In this document: piece by piece, positions 15,703 to 23,510 of the stretch
Position numbering within the stretch: position 1 is the stretch's first letter
Layout: every line of letters begins with the position of its first letter
From: an uncultured bacterium
GTDB taxonomy: Bacteria > Zixibacteria > MSB-5A5 > CAIYYT01
Assembly: GCA_903903945.1 (NCBI GenBank)
Contig: CAIVAP010000226.1
Coordinates: forward strand, 1 to 32,507
Reading direction: 5' to 3'
DNA length: 32,507 nt
The notes under the pieces: model-generated
Databases searched by the model: none
Seen by the model: the letters and a program-made list of their open reading frames with translations, nothing else
What the model was told of the DNA's origin: nothing
Position numbers and translations under genes: made by a program

Positions 15703-16098
15703 ATGAAGCTGGAACTGAAGAAAATTTCGGTCTGGGCGGCGGTCAAAGTATCCTTTGTGCTCAACCTGATACTCGGCTTTATCATGGGAGTATTCTATGC
15801 CATTTTTCTGCTGCTGATTGCCAGCCTGCCGATCAGCATGATGGGAGAGGATTCCCCACGCATGTTTTCAGCATTCGCGGGCATTGCGGCGATCTTTTTG
15901 CCGTTCTTCTTCGCTTTCTTCCTGGGAGTGGTCTACACGATCATCGTCGCGATTTCGGTGATTGCGTACAACTTGGTAGTGAAGCTCACCGGCGGACTGG
16001 AGTTTGAGTTCAAGCCGGTCGTCGAGATCGTCCCGGTGTCCGCTTCGGCTGGTTTCTCGCAGCCACCATCGGGAGGAGAACAACAAAGCACGATATGA
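15703..16098 (+). CDS. Small two-helix membrane protein, DUF3566-like
   Basis: A 131-residue protein with two long hydrophobic helices (about 17-45, including FVLNLILGFIMGVFYAIFLL, and about 60-90, IAAIFLPFFFAFFLGVVYTI) and a short acidic or polar tail. The layout, LKKISVWAAVKVSFVLNL then YNLVVKLTGGLEFEF at the end of helix 2, resembles the DUF3566 family of small membrane proteins; I hold that match as probable, not certain. Function is unknown. A perfect AAGGAGG lies five bases before the ATG. The last four bases ATGA overlap the start of gltX, so the two are translationally coupled. Confidence 0.7.
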   Translation: MKLELKKISVWAAVKVSFVLNLILGFIMGVFYAIFLLLIASLPISMMGEDSPRMFSAFAGIAAIFLPFFFAFFLGVVYTIIVAISVIAYNLVVKLTGGLEFEFKPVVEIVPVSASAGFSQPPSGGEQQSTI

Positions 16099-17543
16099 GT
16101 TTCTCGGAAATTAGAGTTCGCATTGCGCCGTCGCCGACCGGCTATTTTCATGTCGGTACCGCTCGCACGGCGATTTTCAATTGGCTGTATGCTCGGCACA
16201 CGGGGGGCAAGTTCCTATTGCGCATCGAGGATACAGATGTCGAACGGTCGCGCAAAGAGTATGTGGATGTCATTCTTGACGGCCTAAAATGGCTCGGCCT
16301 GGATTGGGACGGCGAAGTAGTTTATCAATCGTCGCGGCTGCAGAGCTACCGGCCGTTTGCACTGGAACTGATCGAGCGCGGTTGTGCTTATCGCTGTTTC
16401 TGCACTGCTGAAGAATTGACGCAAAAACGACAGACGGCGCAGCAGGCGAAAGTGAACTATCACTATGATCGAAGCTGCCGCAATCTCAGCGCTGAGCAGA
16501 TTACCGCCGGTCTTGAAGCGAACAAGTCGTATGTAGTGCGGCTCAAGCTGCCTTTGGAAGGAAAGGCGACGTTTGATGATGTCGTGCTCGGCACGCTGGA
16601 AAAAGACTATCACGAGCTTGATGACTTCATCATTGTCAAATCCGATGGCAATGCCATCTACAATTTCGCAGTCGTAGTTGATGACCACGATATGCGGATC
16701 TCGCATGTGATCCGAGGGAACGATCACATGACCAACACCTTCCTGCAGGTTGAGATATACAAGGCGTTGGGTTGGGATTTGCCGACTTTCGCGCATCTGC
16801 CGATGATTCTCGACCTCAATCGCAACAAAGTTTCCAAACGCAAAGGCGCGAAAGGTATCACCGACTATCAGCATGAGGGTTATCTCCCCGAGGCCGTTTT
16901 CAATTTCCTGACGCTACTCGGTTGGTCACCAAAAGATGATCGCGAGAAGATGCTGCGACGGGAATTGGTTGACGTGTTCACGCTGGAAGGCATCAACCCG
17001 GCGAACGCGGTGTTTAATCCCGAGAAGCTGCTCTGGCTCAACGGCGAGTATATTCGCGAGAAGACCAATCACGAAATCGCCGTGCTGGTGGCGCCGATGT
17101 TGGTCGAGAAGGGTCTGACCACCAAGTACTATCTCGAAACGCGCTGGCAGTGGTTGATGAAGGTTGTCGGACTACTTAAGGAACGCTGCAAGTTATTGAC
17201 CGATTTTGTGGAAATGAGCAGCTACTTCTTTACCGATAACTTTGAATATGACGCCAAAGGCGCTGCGAAACACTTTTCTCCCGAAGCAGTCAAGCTTCTG
17301 ACGGCGCTGGCCGAGAAGTTTGCCGCGGTGAGCGAGTTGACTGAAATCAAGGCTGAGGAGATTGTTCGCACTTATGCCGAGGAGTTGCAGGTCAAGCCGG
17401 CAGTCTTGATCCACCCGACGCGACTGGCGGTGACAGGATTGACAGCGGGACCGTCACTGTTTGGACTATTAGAAGCAGTCGGCAGGGACAAGGTCTGCGC
17501 GAGGATTAAGCGGGCGATTGTATATATAGAAAGCGCAAAATAA
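16095..17543 (+). CDS. gltX: Glutamyl-tRNA synthetase
   Basis: Charges tRNA-Glu (and tRNA-Gln in bacteria that use the amidotransferase route) with glutamate. The 482-residue class I synthetase shows IAPSPTGYFHVGTARTAIFN with the HIGH-type motif as HVGT (residues 19-22), RIEDTDVERS, the DDHDMRISHVIRGNDHM substrate segment, and the KMSKS-type loop as KVSKR (245-249). The C-terminal anticodon-binding domain ends about residue 480. The start overlaps the upstream membrane-protein gene by four bases. The small charged ORF follows 15 bp after the stop. I cannot tell here whether it is discriminating for tRNA-Glu. Confidence 0.96.
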   Translation: MSFSEIRVRIAPSPTGYFHVGTARTAIFNWLYARHTGGKFLLRIEDTDVERSRKEYVDVILDGLKWLGLDWDGEVVYQSSRLQSYRPFALELIERGCAYRCFCTAEELTQKRQTAQQAKVNYHYDRSCRNLSAEQITAGLEANKSYVVRLKLPLEGKATFDDVVLGTLEKDYHELDDFIIVKSDGNAIYNFAVVVDDHDMRISHVIRGNDHMTNTFLQVEIYKALGWDLPTFAHLPMILDLNRNKVSKRKGAKGITDYQHEGYLPEAVFNFLTLLGWSPKDDREKMLRRELVDVFTLEGINPANAVFNPEKLLWLNGEYIREKTNHEIAVLVAPMLVEKGLTTKYYLETRWQWLMKVVGLLKERCKLLTDFVEMSSYFFTDNFEYDAKGAAKHFSPEAVKLLTALAEKFAAVSELTEIKAEEIVRTYAEELQVKPAVLIHPTRLAVTGLTAGPSLFGLLEAVGRDKVCARIKRAIVYIESAK

Positions 17544-17558
17544 AAGGAGACCATGATG

Positions 17559-17720
17559 ATGGATAAGAAAAAAGAGTTGCAGGAAGAGATCGAACACCTC
17601 GAAAAAGAGTACGGGCATGTGCAGGCAAAGCCGGTGCCAGACAAGAAGAAGGTCGATCACCTTTACAAACGTCTCAAGAAAGCCCGCAAGGAACTGAAAG
17701 AACTCGACGAGAAGAAATAA
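17559..17720 (+). CDS. 53-residue highly charged coiled-coil protein
   Basis: A short ORF directly after gltX encoding MDKKKELQEEIEHLEKEYG and so on to KELKELDEKK. Over half of its residues are Lys, Glu, Asp or Arg, with a heptad-like spacing of Leu/Ile, suggesting two short helices joined around a Pro-containing turn (VQAKPVPDKKK). Three ATGs stand in a row (17553, 17556, 17559). The third is preferred because GGAG lies nine bases upstream. It is followed by tandem TAA codons and a strong terminator at 17755, which closes the transcript with gltX. Such small charged proteins are common and uncharacterised; a nucleic-acid or ribosome role would be a guess. Confidence 0.65.
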   Translation: MDKKKELQEEIEHLEKEYGHVQAKPVPDKKKVDHLYKRLKKARKELKELDEKK

Positions 17721-17754
17721 TAAGCGGGTGCCAGACCTTGGCATTTGATCTGCA

Positions 17755-17787
17755 GGGGCAACTGGAAAGTTGCCCCACTGTTTTTTT
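17755..17787 (+). terminator. Rho-independent terminator of the gltX transcript
   Basis: A nine-base perfect stem GGGGCAACT (17755-17763) with AGTTGCCCC (17768-17776), loop GGAA, is followed by ACTG and seven T (17781-17787). Confidence 0.9.
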
Positions 17788-18292
17788 GTGACCACTTTTT
17801 GCCTGGGGGATTTACCAAGCACTTCACGGTCTGACCATTTGGCCGCCAGGATATCATGCTGTCTACGACAAACAGATACCGGGAGTTACCTTGGGGGCAA
17901 CTCCCGGCCAATGCGTGTAGGGGGCAAAACACGCTAACAGGGGGGATTTTCGGATTTCAAGGCCGGAGGCAGCGACCGCATCGTGACACATAGCCTCCGA
18001 AGACGTAGCCAATGAACTACGCGATATTCAAAATGTCAACTACCTCATCGTGATTTTTGTGACCGAACACCGCCGGTCTAGATGCTCTTGAGACGGCAGC
18101 TTCCAGATTGCATAATCAGATCATCAACAATAAGTTACAGCCTTAGTCGAACACCGGATTGCCTCTTTGATGTGGCAAAAAAACAACCCATCTGTTTGCT
18201 TCGAGTATATATTCGAATCTACATAAGTATGTTACAAATTGTGAAAAAGTCAATAGTTTCGTCACGAAAAGTTGCGCCCATAGACGTAATTT
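17788..18292. other. Gene-free stretch with a row of hairpins and a palindrome
   Basis: No credible gene. Four hairpins follow one another: CCGGGAGTT/AACTCCCGG (17879-17907), GCGTGT/ACACGC (17913-17934), CGGAGGC/GCCTCCG (17964-17999) and CGTAG/CTACG (18004-18021). Further on is an AT-rich zone with a near-perfect 18-base palindrome, TTCGAGTATATATTCGAA (18200-18217). The stretch lies between two converging transcripts (gltX unit from the left, subtilase from the right). It could hold a small RNA, repeat relics or 3' UTR structure. I matched it to no known riboswitch. Confidence 0.5.
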
Positions 18293-21166
18293 TCATTTCG
18301 GGCAAGCAGCGCAAGGAATTGCACCATGCAAAAAGATATACTCGACCAGATAGACAGCGTCCGCCACATTAACGTTTAGACTACAGTTGGCATCCCCCGC
18401 AAGCAAGGGTGAGGGGGCTGGACCGCCGCTAAAGATATAGGAGATGAGATAAACCGCATCCGCGATGTTAATCTGCGCGCTGCCATCGGCGTCGCCGCAA
18501 ATGTAGCCGATTGCGGCCGCATAGCGATCGTGCGCCGAAGCTGCCGAATTTCGCAATGACAACGGATCCGTGCCGCCGATCATGGCAAAAGCTGCTGTGT
18601 CTGATTGTCCCGGCGCCAGATTGAACGGCCCTGTGGCAACGCAGTATGATTGGTCGTAAGCTCCCGTACCGGCCGTGTCAATGAGGCCGTGAGTCAGGAG
18701 GTTGTATTTCACCGCTTCACTAACCAGACTGCCGGAGGTGTTGTAAATGACGTTAAGGTTTTGGATCGCATAGAAGGTCTGGACACCTTCGGAATTCAGC
18801 ACTGTCGTGCCGCGATATCTGGCGCTGCCGTTCTGCCACATGTAGCCAAGACCCAGATCGCGAGCAAAACCACTGCGGTCGGAACCGCCGCTGCCCCAGG
18901 GGAAATCCCAATCGCAAAACAGCCCGACATACATACCGCCGATGCTGGTCGGCGAGTTGTTAGTAATGATGTACTGCAAAATGACATACCGCGAATCGCT
19001 GGGCGAATTAATGTAGCTGGCAGAGAGTTGCTTTACGGTAATGCCCAGAGGATTTTGCGCATTCTCGTCTGTAAACCGACAGGCGGTCTCCACATCTCCC
19101 AATTCGCCTCCGGTAGACAAAATCAGATTGCCGCCGGGAGCGACGACAAAATCGATATCAACATTGCCGGTCAGATTCATGACGCCGTCGGAGACATGGC
19201 TGCTGTCAACCCCGATCATCAAACCGCACTGAAAGAGGTTGTTGCTGCCGTTGGCGGGATAGACAAACCCCGCGCCGCCGCGAGGAGAAATCGATTCTGG
19301 CGATAGACCATAGGTACCGTAGTTGCTGACGGTGAAGCTACAACTGTCGGCTATATGTGTATACGAAGATTTGATGAGTGAACCACCGACCACAAAATGA
19401 AGTCGCATGTTCTTCTGATAGGCGCCACTGTTGCCAAGCAAATGCAAGTTGACAGTGAGAACGGTTCCTTCCGGCAGCGCCGGAGCAAACTGCAATCGGA
19501 ATGATGACGTGATGTTGCTAGAACTGGCGTTTGTGGCGAGGTCGCCAAAACTGGCCACGCCAGTGACAATCGTAACTCCGGCGTCTGGGTTATCCAGTTC
19601 GCCTGAGACATTGACTGCGTTGACACCAGAATTCCGCAACGTCACAACAACATCCGCTTGCTGCCCCGAAGCGACTGAATCCGGACTGACCGCCTGTACA
19701 TATATGTTTGTCTCGTTGTTAGGCGGCAGCAGAGCCATTGCTGCCGGTATGTTGATCAGCCCCCAGCCGAATGTGTTGTCTTCTCCGGGAGTGCCCTTAT
19801 CGATGGCCGAATTCATCAATGCCGCTTTGATTTCCTCGACCGTAGTATTCGGATTGTACTGTCTCAGCAAGGCTACTGCGCCGCAGACGTAGGGCGCTGC
19901 ATAGGATGTTCCGGTCGCGTTGCTGGTATAAGGAGTGTTGAGATCAGGGTAGGTCGTTCTGATTCTATAGCCGGGCGCCACTACTTCCGGTTTGATTGAA
20001 ACGCCGTCGCAGTCAGACGGACCGCGACTTGACCCTGACCAAATAGAATCCGGATTCGTCGGACTAACCGCACCGACCGCAAAATTGCTGTACGGTGTGC
20101 TTGCCCGGTTGGCAGGGTTACGCAGGGACATCGGACCGGGGCCTGAATTGCCGCAAGAAAAGACGACTACCGTGCCAAGCGCTTCAAGATTATCGATTGG
20201 CGTCCAGAAAACGTCGCGACAGCCAAGGCTACTCTGTGTAAAACCCCAGGAATTGTTGAGGACATCTGGCACGTCTTCTATTGTGTTCAGATCGCCGTCG
20301 GGGTCAGCCGCCCATTGGAATGCTTCCAGAAAGTTTGCGTGTGGAACGTCTATGACCATAGCGCTGATCCAGTCGGCGCCAAACGCTACTCCGACGGTGT
20401 CTCCGGTAGCGTCATCCTTTCCAACCATCACACCCATTGTCGTGGTACCATGCGCCCCGCTTGACAGCGAGCTTTCCCAGTGGGGATAGGTCTGGCCGTA
20501 GATGGGATCAAACCAGCATTGCTGTGCCGAATAACCGTGATTGCCGTGATAGGAATTCTTCAGCGCCGGATGATCTCCATTTATACCCGAATCAAACGAA
20601 GCGATCAGCGTCCCTACGCCGGTGTAACCGAGCGCCCACATACTGTCGGCGCCGATGGCATGAAGACCAACAAATGCACCCTGGCCCTTTGAAGAATCGT
20701 ATGTCGTCTGACTTTGGGGATAGTAGAACGACTGCATCGGCAAGTCTTCAGCGATCACCTCTATATCCGAGCGTTCCTGTAACTCGCTGAGAAATTTCTT
20801 TGTTGCTTCGACTTGCAGAGCATTGGCTATCCAGTAAGCTTCATAGGACTTGACCTCGCCGCGCCCTAAGCCCCCGTCCAGCAGTAGCTTGATACTTGCC
20901 TGATCGGTGCTGGCAGACGTACGCAACTGCTCGACAAGAATCCGGTGAGTTACCTGTCGTGTCTGTCGCAGTTGTTTCTGCTGGGTGGCAAGAGCTTGGA
21001 CGTCCAATTGGACGCGCATAAACACCAGCACTGATGTAAAATCCCCGTCGGATTCATTCGAGAGTGTTGCCGCAAGTTCGTCTGTCAGTTGGGCAGACAT
21101 GCCTGTCGTCACCCAACCGAAAATCCCCCAGCAGGCAACAATCAGCAAGAAGAGTCTCATTTTCAT
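18293..21166 (-). CDS. Secreted subtilisin-like (S8) serine protease with C-terminal dockerin-type repeats
   Basis: A 957-residue exported protease. Signal peptide about 1-25 (MRLFLLIVACWGIFGWVTTG then MSA). Propeptide-like region about 26-150. The S8 catalytic domain spans about 160-490: Asp192 in IASFDSGINGDHP, His239 in SSGAHGTTTMG, oxyanion Asn340 in FSCGNSG, Ser421 in ATGTSYAAPYVCGA. A long beta-rich region (490-880) starts with a CARDB-like adhesion domain. The last 70 residues are two dockerin-type Ca-binding repeats (GDADGSAQINIADAVYLISY and GDANCSLNVNVADAVYLVEY), which normally dock to cohesin domains or serve as sorting or Ca-binding tails in these phyla. The ATG at 21166 has only a weak GAGAT upstream; ATG at 21160 is an alternative. 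Monocistronic. Confidence 0.92.
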   Translation of the reverse strand: MKMRLFLLIVACWGIFGWVTTGMSAQLTDELAATLSNESDGDFTSVLVFMRVQLDVQALATQQKQLRQTRQVTHRILVEQLRTSASTDQASIKLLLDGGLGRGEVKSYEAYWIANALQVEATKKFLSELQERSDIEVIAEDLPMQSFYYPQSQTTYDSSKGQGAFVGLHAIGADSMWALGYTGVGTLIASFDSGINGDHPALKNSYHGNHGYSAQQCWFDPIYGQTYPHWESSLSSGAHGTTTMGVMVGKDDATGDTVGVAFGADWISAMVIDVPHANFLEAFQWAADPDGDLNTIEDVPDVLNNSWGFTQSSLGCRDVFWTPIDNLEALGTVVVFSCGNSGPGPMSLRNPANRASTPYSNFAVGAVSPTNPDSIWSGSSRGPSDCDGVSIKPEVVAPGYRIRTTYPDLNTPYTSNATGTSYAAPYVCGAVALLRQYNPNTTVEEIKAALMNSAIDKGTPGEDNTFGWGLINIPAAMALLPPNNETNIYVQAVSPDSVASGQQADVVVTLRNSGVNAVNVSGELDNPDAGVTIVTGVASFGDLATNASSSNITSSFRLQFAPALPEGTVLTVNLHLLGNSGAYQKNMRLHFVVGGSLIKSSYTHIADSCSFTVSNYGTYGLSPESISPRGGAGFVYPANGSNNLFQCGLMIGVDSSHVSDGVMNLTGNVDIDFVVAPGGNLILSTGGELGDVETACRFTDENAQNPLGITVKQLSASYINSPSDSRYVILQYIITNNSPTSIGGMYVGLFCDWDFPWGSGGSDRSGFARDLGLGYMWQNGSARYRGTTVLNSEGVQTFYAIQNLNVIYNTSGSLVSEAVKYNLLTHGLIDTAGTGAYDQSYCVATGPFNLAPGQSDTAAFAMIGGTDPLSLRNSAASAHDRYAAAIGYICGDADGSAQINIADAVYLISYIFSGGPAPSPLLAGDANCSLNVNVADAVYLVEYIFLHGAIPCAACPK

Positions 21167-21249
21167 AGTCTTATCTCGGTTTGGTTAGTGCCCTACAGCC
21201 TAAATCAATGCCGAAGCTTCAGAAACCGCTCGGCAGGAAGTAGAAATCT

Positions 21250-21301
21250 GTGTCGCAGTAAGCGACACCAGACAATTTAACCTATTTGCCCGAAAAGTCA
21301 A
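21250..21301 (-). promoter_or_regulatory. Promoter and leader hairpin of the subtilase gene
   Basis: On the minus strand TTGACT (21301-21296), 16 bases and TAAATT (21279-21274) form a plausible promoter. The -35 and its flanks, ATTGACTTTTCGG, are identical to those before the kinase gene. A seven-base perfect hairpin GTGTCGC/GCGACAC (21250-21268) would lie at the 5' end of the transcript and may protect the mRNA or control it. Confidence 0.45.
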
Positions 21302-21349
21302 TGCTTTTGCTGCCAGCTTGGCACTGCACAAGCCAGACAGACAGGGAGG

Positions 21350-22083
21350 CTAACTGTTCAATTCGAATATCAGCCGCAGGCCATCAAGAGTGATATCGGG
21401 CAGTACCTCGGAGATATACTTGGACTTTGGCGCGATCAGCGGCGCCAATCCGCCTGTAGCAACGACTTTGGGGTGTTTTCACCAGTGCCGGGCAATGCTA
21501 TCGATGATGTAGTCAGTCTGCCAAATTGATCAAAAGCGGCGACGGCATCGCAAATTCGGTCGGTGCCGACCTCTGACGGTTGCGGATAATCGAACGTGAT
21601 ATTGAGTTTGAGCCGGGGGCTGACAAAGAGCGGTTCGAGATGGTAGTAGTCTTCAGCCATGCGACGGAAGACAGCCTCAAGCCTGGGCACGACCGATGCG
21701 ATTACCATCGCGTCGAACGAAGGCAGCCGCTTGAGGGGGTCTTCGCCTGGTTGAACCAGAGGGCACGCTATCGCGGAACGATCAAGAACCAGTTTCAGGC
21801 GTTGATACAGGCCTTCGCTTACAACCTCAAACGTCTGATCAAGATCGAGACTGATCCGATTGCCCTGATCGAGGTCTAAGGGGAGCAGTCTGTCCAATAG
21901 CACCCCGGGGCGGTAAGTGAGGCTCGAAAAGCCGAGAACCAGCCGCAAAGAGAACCCGCCAAACTGCAGAATCTCCCAACCTGACAACCACCCAGACCCA
22001 CTGCATACCTGTTTCCGGTCAAAATCACCGTTTTGCAGCAGTCCCCGAAGAATCCCCGCGTATTCACGGAAGAGCTTCTCTTG
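21350..22083 (-). pseudogene. coaX: Type III pantothenate kinase, heavily broken
   Basis: CoaX makes 4'-phosphopantothenate, the first step to coenzyme A. Three homologous pieces remain, read on the minus strand. Piece 1 (about 22083-22006) reads YAGILRGLLQNGDFDRKQ. Piece 2 (about 21714-21533) reads DAMVIASVVPRLEAVFRR, then SEVGTDRICDAVAAFDQFG. Piece 3 (about 21530-21350, another frame) reads QTDYIIDSIARHW, a TGA stop, then [16 protein letters not shown] and [14 protein letters not shown] with TAG. The N-terminal DxGNT phosphate-binding part is missing. Pieces 1 and 2 are split by 291 bp carrying a transposase end. Between 2 and 3 roughly 85 residues, including the DFGTATT region and substrate loops, are deleted. 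A long open frame still spans 21436-21987 because the insert is a multiple of three, but it cannot encode a working enzyme. The cell would need another pantothenate kinase. Confidence 0.88.
21715..22005 (+). mobile_element. Remnant of an insertion sequence (transposase C-terminus) inside coaX
   Basis: The plus-strand frame 21730-21879 encodes LEGVFAWLNQRARYRG, then KNQFQALIQAFAYNLKRLIK, ending in TAA at 21877-21879. This is the usual C-terminus of DDE transposases of the IS1182/IS5 type (EGVFGWLK..R..RG....Q..L.A.A.NLKRL). Upstream of it the sequence is coaX antisense, so only about the last 50 codons plus about 125 bp of the element's 3' end remain. The borders are set by where CoaX homology stops (21714) and resumes (22006). 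I found no target-site duplication or intact terminal inverted repeat. Exact IS family unassigned. Confidence 0.75.
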
Positions 22084-22106
22084 CTAAGACGGGTATATTT
22101 ATAGAC

Positions 22107-22135
22107 AGTATAGAAGATGGTTAGTCAAATGTCAA
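22107..22135 (-). promoter_or_regulatory. Strong sigma-70-type promoter in front of the coaX pseudogene
   Basis: On the minus strand TTGACA (22135-22130), exactly 17 bases, and TATACT (22112-22107). It lies just past the stop of the upstream saccharopine-dehydrogenase-family gene. The predicted start near 22100 leaves almost no room for the missing CoaX N-terminus, so the start of the gene was probably deleted up to the promoter. Confidence 0.65.
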
Positions 22136-22145
22136 GCAACAAGCG

Positions 22146-23282
22146 TCAGTAAATGTCGATCCTTAGTGCGATACCCCGCTTTCGTAGCAATTCGATATAG
22201 CGGGTCGTATTGATGCCGACCTCTGAGCGCAAAGTACCGCGATGAGTAATCGTACCCTCGGCGATCATTTGCATCACAATGCCGGCGGAGTATGCCGTGG
22301 TGCGCTGCATGGCGCTGTGACCGGTCGAAACGTCAAGATAGTCTTCGATTGTGTAAGTGACTTTGCCCGGCTGGCCCTGTTTGGTGCCGGCGACTTCGCC
22401 ATAGAGAAGAATCACGTCGGGCGCGTTTTTCGGCAGGCGACGTGAGAGAACTTCGCGCAACATCCGATCGGGGCTGATTATCGCATTTTGTATCTGATAC
22501 GGAGTTTCGTCCGCCATGCCGAGATCGAAAAGGAATTTGATCTTCTCGACGTGTCCGGGATAACGGATGGTCTTGTAATCGAGATTGCGAATTTTGCCCT
22601 CGTAAGTGTAGGGCAACGTCGATGCACCACCGGAGGTGTGAAACGCTTCCAGTTTCGGGAAGTTCGGCGGCATAGACAGCTCTTCGACTTCGGTCAGACT
22701 CTCCAGTTTGGTCAGCTTGCCATCGCGCAGAACAACAGTTGGCTCACGGTATTCGTTCAGTAATCCTTCGGGTGAAAAAAAGATTGCGTAGTCCAGCGGT
22801 GGTTGGGGATGCTGCGGCAGACCGCCAACACGCAACTTGACAGAGTCGACGGAATCAAATCTGGCGATACCATCGGCGGCCAGAATCGACGCCATCCCGG
22901 GAGCCAGACCGCAATCGGGAATGACGGTCAGATCGGCTTTGGCGGCGCGGTCAGACATGGCAAATTGCTGCTCGACGATCGTGTTGTTTCCCCCCATATC
23001 GATAAAATGCGTGCCGTTGGCGATAGAGCAGTCGGTCAATAACGCGTTTAGCTTGTAGGTTGCGGCAGCGCAAGCAACATCAGTTGCCTTGAAAAACGGC
23101 TCGACAAACTTGCGGTCAGTCAAATCACCTTGATGCGTTTGGACCTTGTCGCCGGCAATGCCGACCAAACGCGAGCGATCGATGTCTAACACAATGATTT
23201 TGTTAGGGTTAGCGAATCTGCGCAGATCATATACAAGCGCCTGAGCCATCATGCCGGCGCCACAAATCAAGAATGTCGTCAT
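22146..23282 (-). CDS. Saccharopine dehydrogenase-family NAD(P)-dependent oxidoreductase
   Basis: A 378-residue cytoplasmic dehydrogenase. The N-terminal Rossmann fold begins LICGAGMMAQALVYDL (GxGxxx-type loop) with an acidic residue after strand 2 (VLDIDRSR), suggesting NAD preference. DCGLAPGMASILA and VGGLPQHPQPPLDYAIFFSP, then TSGGASTLPYTYEGKIRNL and YKTIRYPGH, are typical of the saccharopine-dehydrogenase-like/lysine 6-dehydrogenase group. It probably acts in amino-acid (lysine or related) metabolism, but the substrate cannot be fixed. Two GGAG elements lie just before the ATG, and a consensus-like promoter (23378-23406) gives a leader of about 90 bases. Only the coaX relic follows on the same strand, with its own promoter. 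Confidence 0.85.
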   Translation of the reverse strand: MTTFLICGAGMMAQALVYDLRRFANPNKIIVLDIDRSRLVGIAGDKVQTHQGDLTDRKFVEPFFKATDVACAAATYKLNALLTDCSIANGTHFIDMGGNNTIVEQQFAMSDRAAKADLTVIPDCGLAPGMASILAADGIARFDSVDSVKLRVGGLPQHPQPPLDYAIFFSPEGLLNEYREPTVVLRDGKLTKLESLTEVEELSMPPNFPKLEAFHTSGGASTLPYTYEGKIRNLDYKTIRYPGHVEKIKFLFDLGMADETPYQIQNAIISPDRMLREVLSRRLPKNAPDVILLYGEVAGTKQGQPGKVTYTIEDYLDVSTGHSAMQRTTAYSAGIVMQMIAEGTITHRGTLRSEVGINTTRYIELLRKRGIALRIDIY

Positions 23283-23377
23283 CTCTCCTGTCTCCTCTAT
23301 CGTCTCTTCCTCACCCTTTTGGGGCCGGTTTCTCGCAGTCGGTCAGCCTATGAATCTTCCCAAGCCCCATCATCTTG

Positions 23378-23406
23378 AGTATAGCGGGACGAATGATGGT
23401 TGTCAA
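23378..23406 (-). promoter_or_regulatory. Strong promoter of the saccharopine dehydrogenase-family gene
   Basis: On the minus strand TTGACA (23406-23401), 17 bases and TATACT (23383-23378): the same boxes and spacing as before the coaX pseudogene. It is divergent from the promoter at 23477-23505. Confidence 0.7.
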
Positions 23407-23476
23407 GCGCCAGCAGGAATACGGGCGCAATTTGGGCGGTCGAATGGAAACCCCGCAGCTTTTCGCAAAATTTTTG

Positions 23477-23505
23477 TTGCGTAAGGTGCGTACCAGTATT
23501 ATATT
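23477..23505 (+). promoter_or_regulatory. Promoter of the structured leader and propeller gene
   Basis: TTGCGT (23477-23482), 17 bases and TATATT (23500-23505). Transcription would start near 23511, right at the first hairpin of the structured region. GCGTACC in the spacer (23488-23494) is the reverse complement of GGTACGC just past the start (23514-23520), a possible operator pair flanking the -10. Confidence 0.5.
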
Positions 23506-23510
23506 AGACT

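Noticed and set aside
17879..18021. c-di-GMP or cobalamin riboswitch
   Set aside because: Pieces such as GGGGCAAAAC and AGCCTCCGAAGAC look suggestive, but the conserved cores of either class are missing and no suitable gene lies downstream on the plus strand.
17788..18292. CRISPR array
   Set aside because: Several hairpins occur but no repeat recurs with regular spacing here or elsewhere in the window, and no cas gene is present.
21580..21879. Plus-strand ORF of 99 codons as an intact gene
   Set aside because: Its first 50 codons are antisense to coaX; only the last 50 are a transposase tail. It was treated as an IS remnant instead.
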